DNA of 64,000 nucleotides, from positions 1 through 64,000 of the forward strand of contig NZ_JASISZ010000049.1 of the NCBI RefSeq assembly GCF_030063355.1. Direction: 5' to 3'. Position 1 is the first letter of the stretch. Each line of letters begins with the position of its first letter. The notes under the pieces were generated by a model. That model did no database searches, was not told the DNA's origin, and saw only the letters and a program-made list of their open reading frames with translations. Both the position numbers and the translations under genes were made by a program. Below, piece after piece: positions 62,667-64,000 of this stretch. The DNA comes from Streptomyces sp. PH10-H1. Lineage in GTDB: Bacteria; Actinomycetota; Actinomycetes; Streptomycetales; Streptomycetaceae.

Positions 62667-63710
62667 ATGCAGCCGGCTCGGCGGCGCGCGGCCCGGCCGG
62701 AAAGTGGTACAGCGGCGTTGAACGATAAGACAGTTGCGATCTTTTCGCTCGGTGGGACCATCGCCATGACCACCGACCCGCTCACGGGCGGCGTGGTTCC
62801 GGCCCTGTCAGCTCATGATCTGCTGGCAGCCGTGCCCGCGCTCACCCCGACCGGGATCGGCCTGCAGGTCCACGACTTCCGCCGCATGCCCGGAGCGTCT
62901 CTCACCTTCGAAGACCTGGCCGCGCTGTCGGCTGCGATCCGCGAAGCCCTGGACGACGGCTGCGACGGGGTGGTCGTCACCCAGGGCACCGACACGATCG
63001 AGGAGACCGCGTACCTCCTGGACCTTCTCCACGACCGGGACCAGCCCATCGCCGTGACCGGTGCCATGCGCAATCCCACCCTGCCGGGAGCCGACGGCCC
63101 CGCGAACCTGTACGCGGCCGTTGTCACCGCAGCCAGCCCGGAGCTGCGCGGTGCGGGGGTAGTGGTCGTCCTCGGCGACGAGATCCACGCCGCCCGCACC
63201 GTACGCAAGACGCACAGCACCAGTCCCGCCGCCTTCACTTCACCCAGCACCGGCCCGCTCGGCCACCTCTACGAGGGCCGAGCCCGGGTGCGCGGACCCC
63301 TGCCCTCCCGCACCACCGCACCCGGATCGCTCAACGGGGCATCCACTCGCGTCGGCCTGTACACCGTGACGTTCGGCGACGACGGAGAGCTTGTTGCGGG
63401 TATGGCGGAGCAGTGCGATGGGCTCGTCGTGGCCGCCTTCGGCGTCGGGCATGTCCCCCAGCGGTTCGTGGCCGTCCTGGAGAGTATCGCCGCAACGATG
63501 CCGGTGATCCTCACCACCCGCATCGGCAACGGTCCCGTGTTCCAGCAGACCTACAGCTTTCCCGGATCCGAGAGGGACCTGCTGTCCCGGGGGTTGATCA
63601 ACGGCGGGAGCCTGGACCCGTACAAGGCGCGACTCCTGCTGCATGTCCTGCTCGCCCAGGGACGTGGCAGCGACGAGATTGCTGCCGTTTTCCCTGTCGC
63701 CGGAGCTTGA
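62667..63710 (+). CDS. L-asparaginase family protein
   Basis: A 347-residue enzyme (331 if the TTG at 62718 is the start). FSLGGTIAMTT has the first catalytic Thr and VVVTQGTDTIEETAYLL the second, with Lys in VRKTHSTSPAAF. GAMRNPTLPGADGP and RIGNGPVFQQTYSFPGSE are typical of bacterial type I/II asparaginases. No signal peptide is seen, so it acts in the cytosol. The ATG at 62667 gives a short Arg-rich leader; the enzyme fold begins at NDKTVAIFS. Confidence 0.88.
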   Translation: MQPARRRAARPESGTAALNDKTVAIFSLGGTIAMTTDPLTGGVVPALSAHDLLAAVPALTPTGIGLQVHDFRRMPGASLTFEDLAALSAAIREALDDGCDGVVVTQGTDTIEETAYLLDLLHDRDQPIAVTGAMRNPTLPGADGPANLYAAVVTAASPELRGAGVVVVLGDEIHAARTVRKTHSTSPAAFTSPSTGPLGHLYEGRARVRGPLPSRTTAPGSLNGASTRVGLYTVTFGDDGELVAGMAEQCDGLVVAAFGVGHVPQRFVAVLESIAATMPVILTTRIGNGPVFQQTYSFPGSERDLLSRGLINGGSLDPYKARLLLHVLLAQGRGSDEIAAVFPVAGA

Positions 63711-63753
63711 TCCACCCCCGCACACCCACCCGCATCGCAGTAGGGACGAGCGC

Positions 63754-64000
63754 ATGCGCGCCAGCGAACTGACCCTTGGCCGGACCTTCGGTGTCACCTT
63801 CGAGCACGACGAGGACTTCTTCGAGACCCTGGCCTCGTTCTGCAAGGACAACGAGGTCAGCCAGGGCTACATCCCCATGTTCATCGGCGCGTTCTCCGAA
63901 GCCGAGATTGTCGGCACCTGCGACGGACTCACCCACCCCGAGCAGCCGCTGTGGGAACGCACCCGGATCGAATGCGTCGAAGCACTCGGCGGCGGCACCC
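63754..64000 (+). CDS. DUF296/PPC-domain protein (5' part)
   Basis: The gene begins at ATG 63754 and runs off the window. The 82 visible residues contain GRTFGVTFEHDEDFFETLAS, GYIPMFIGAFSEAEIVGTCD and RIECVEALGGG, the pattern of DUF296 (PPC) domains, which in bacteria are small trimeric proteins of unclear function. It follows the asparaginase by 43 bases on the same strand. Confidence 0.8.
   Translation, partial: MRASELTLGRTFGVTFEHDEDFFETLASFCKDNEVSQGYIPMFIGAFSEAEIVGTCDGLTHPEQPLWERTRIECVEALGGGT

Overview
The window is high-GC actinomycete DNA, most likely Streptomyces. Almost every gene has G or C at third codon positions, GTG/TTG starts and stop-start overlaps are common, and many products are typical streptomycete families. 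It reads as an accessory region (chromosome arm or large plasmid): broken transposases, recombinase genes, truncated operons and metal-resistance cargo lie side by side. I saw no rRNA, tRNA, CRISPR array or cas gene.

Layout. (1) 1-5.6 kb: an ISL3-type transposase tail, a frameshifted DUF4268-like gene, and a leftward run of poorly known genes plus an MFS transporter. (2) 5.5-10.5 kb: the tail of a broken glycosyltransferase, then a Tn554-like trio (two tyrosine recombinases and a coiled-coil TnpC/DUF6262-like protein). (3) 10.5-14.0 kb: a MerR-controlled metal operon cut off inside its third gene, then DUF1330, an MFS exporter with MarR, and an IS1182-type remnant. (4) 14.0-43.7 kb: the main discovery, a head-to-tail array of Tn7-like elements. 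(5) 43.8-58.6 kb: a DUF3644 gene, then a leftward cluster holding a methyltransferase-Nudix-FxLD-type methyltransferase fusion, an ABC exporter, a Nudix hydrolase, two APH-like kinases, another methyltransferase, a glutamine-synthetase-like ligase and an amino-acid permease. (6) 58.6-64 kb: an RsbW-like ATPase facing a zinc-ribbon XRE/TPR regulator, then a 2H RNA ligase, a HAD phosphatase, an asparaginase and a DUF296 gene cut by the window edge.

The Tn7-like array. An operon of tnsA (EDK endonuclease), tnsB (DDE integrase), tnsC (AAA+ ATPase) and tniQ (zinc finger plus several HTH segments) sits at 34990-41625. Its element runs from 15890 (TGTAGG...) to 41783 (...CCTACA), 25.9 kb, flanked on both sides by the same 5 bp, CCGGC. 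Immediately outside are two small elements with the same kinds of ends in the same orientation: 14026-15884 (methyltransferase, membrane protein, HxlR regulator) and 41789-43697 (DinB-like gene plus a truncated tnsA). Left ends align without gaps over 92 bp and right ends over 72 bp; right ends carry a 31-bp-spaced CATGATC repeat. A decayed end-to-end junction at about 22.34 kb suggests that the large element is itself two fused units.

Cargo. The first unit (15.9-22.3 kb) handles reactive sulfur and copper/oxidase functions: DUF2243, CtaG-like, DUF302, a persulfide-dioxygenase-rhodanese fusion, rhodaneses, a TauE exporter and a CsoR-family repressor that lacks the copper-binding His and so resembles CstR. 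Three ATACCC-N4-GGGTAT sites mark its promoters. The second unit (22.3-41.8 kb) carries metal efflux: a DUF318-type permease, a Met/His-rich lipoprotein, a CDF transporter with ArsR, a cysteine-synthase-like enzyme with an MFS exporter, and a P1B-4 ATPase/ferredoxin operon opposite an NmtR-like Ni/Co sensor. The picture is a mobile metal and sulfur stress island inserted repeatedly at one site.
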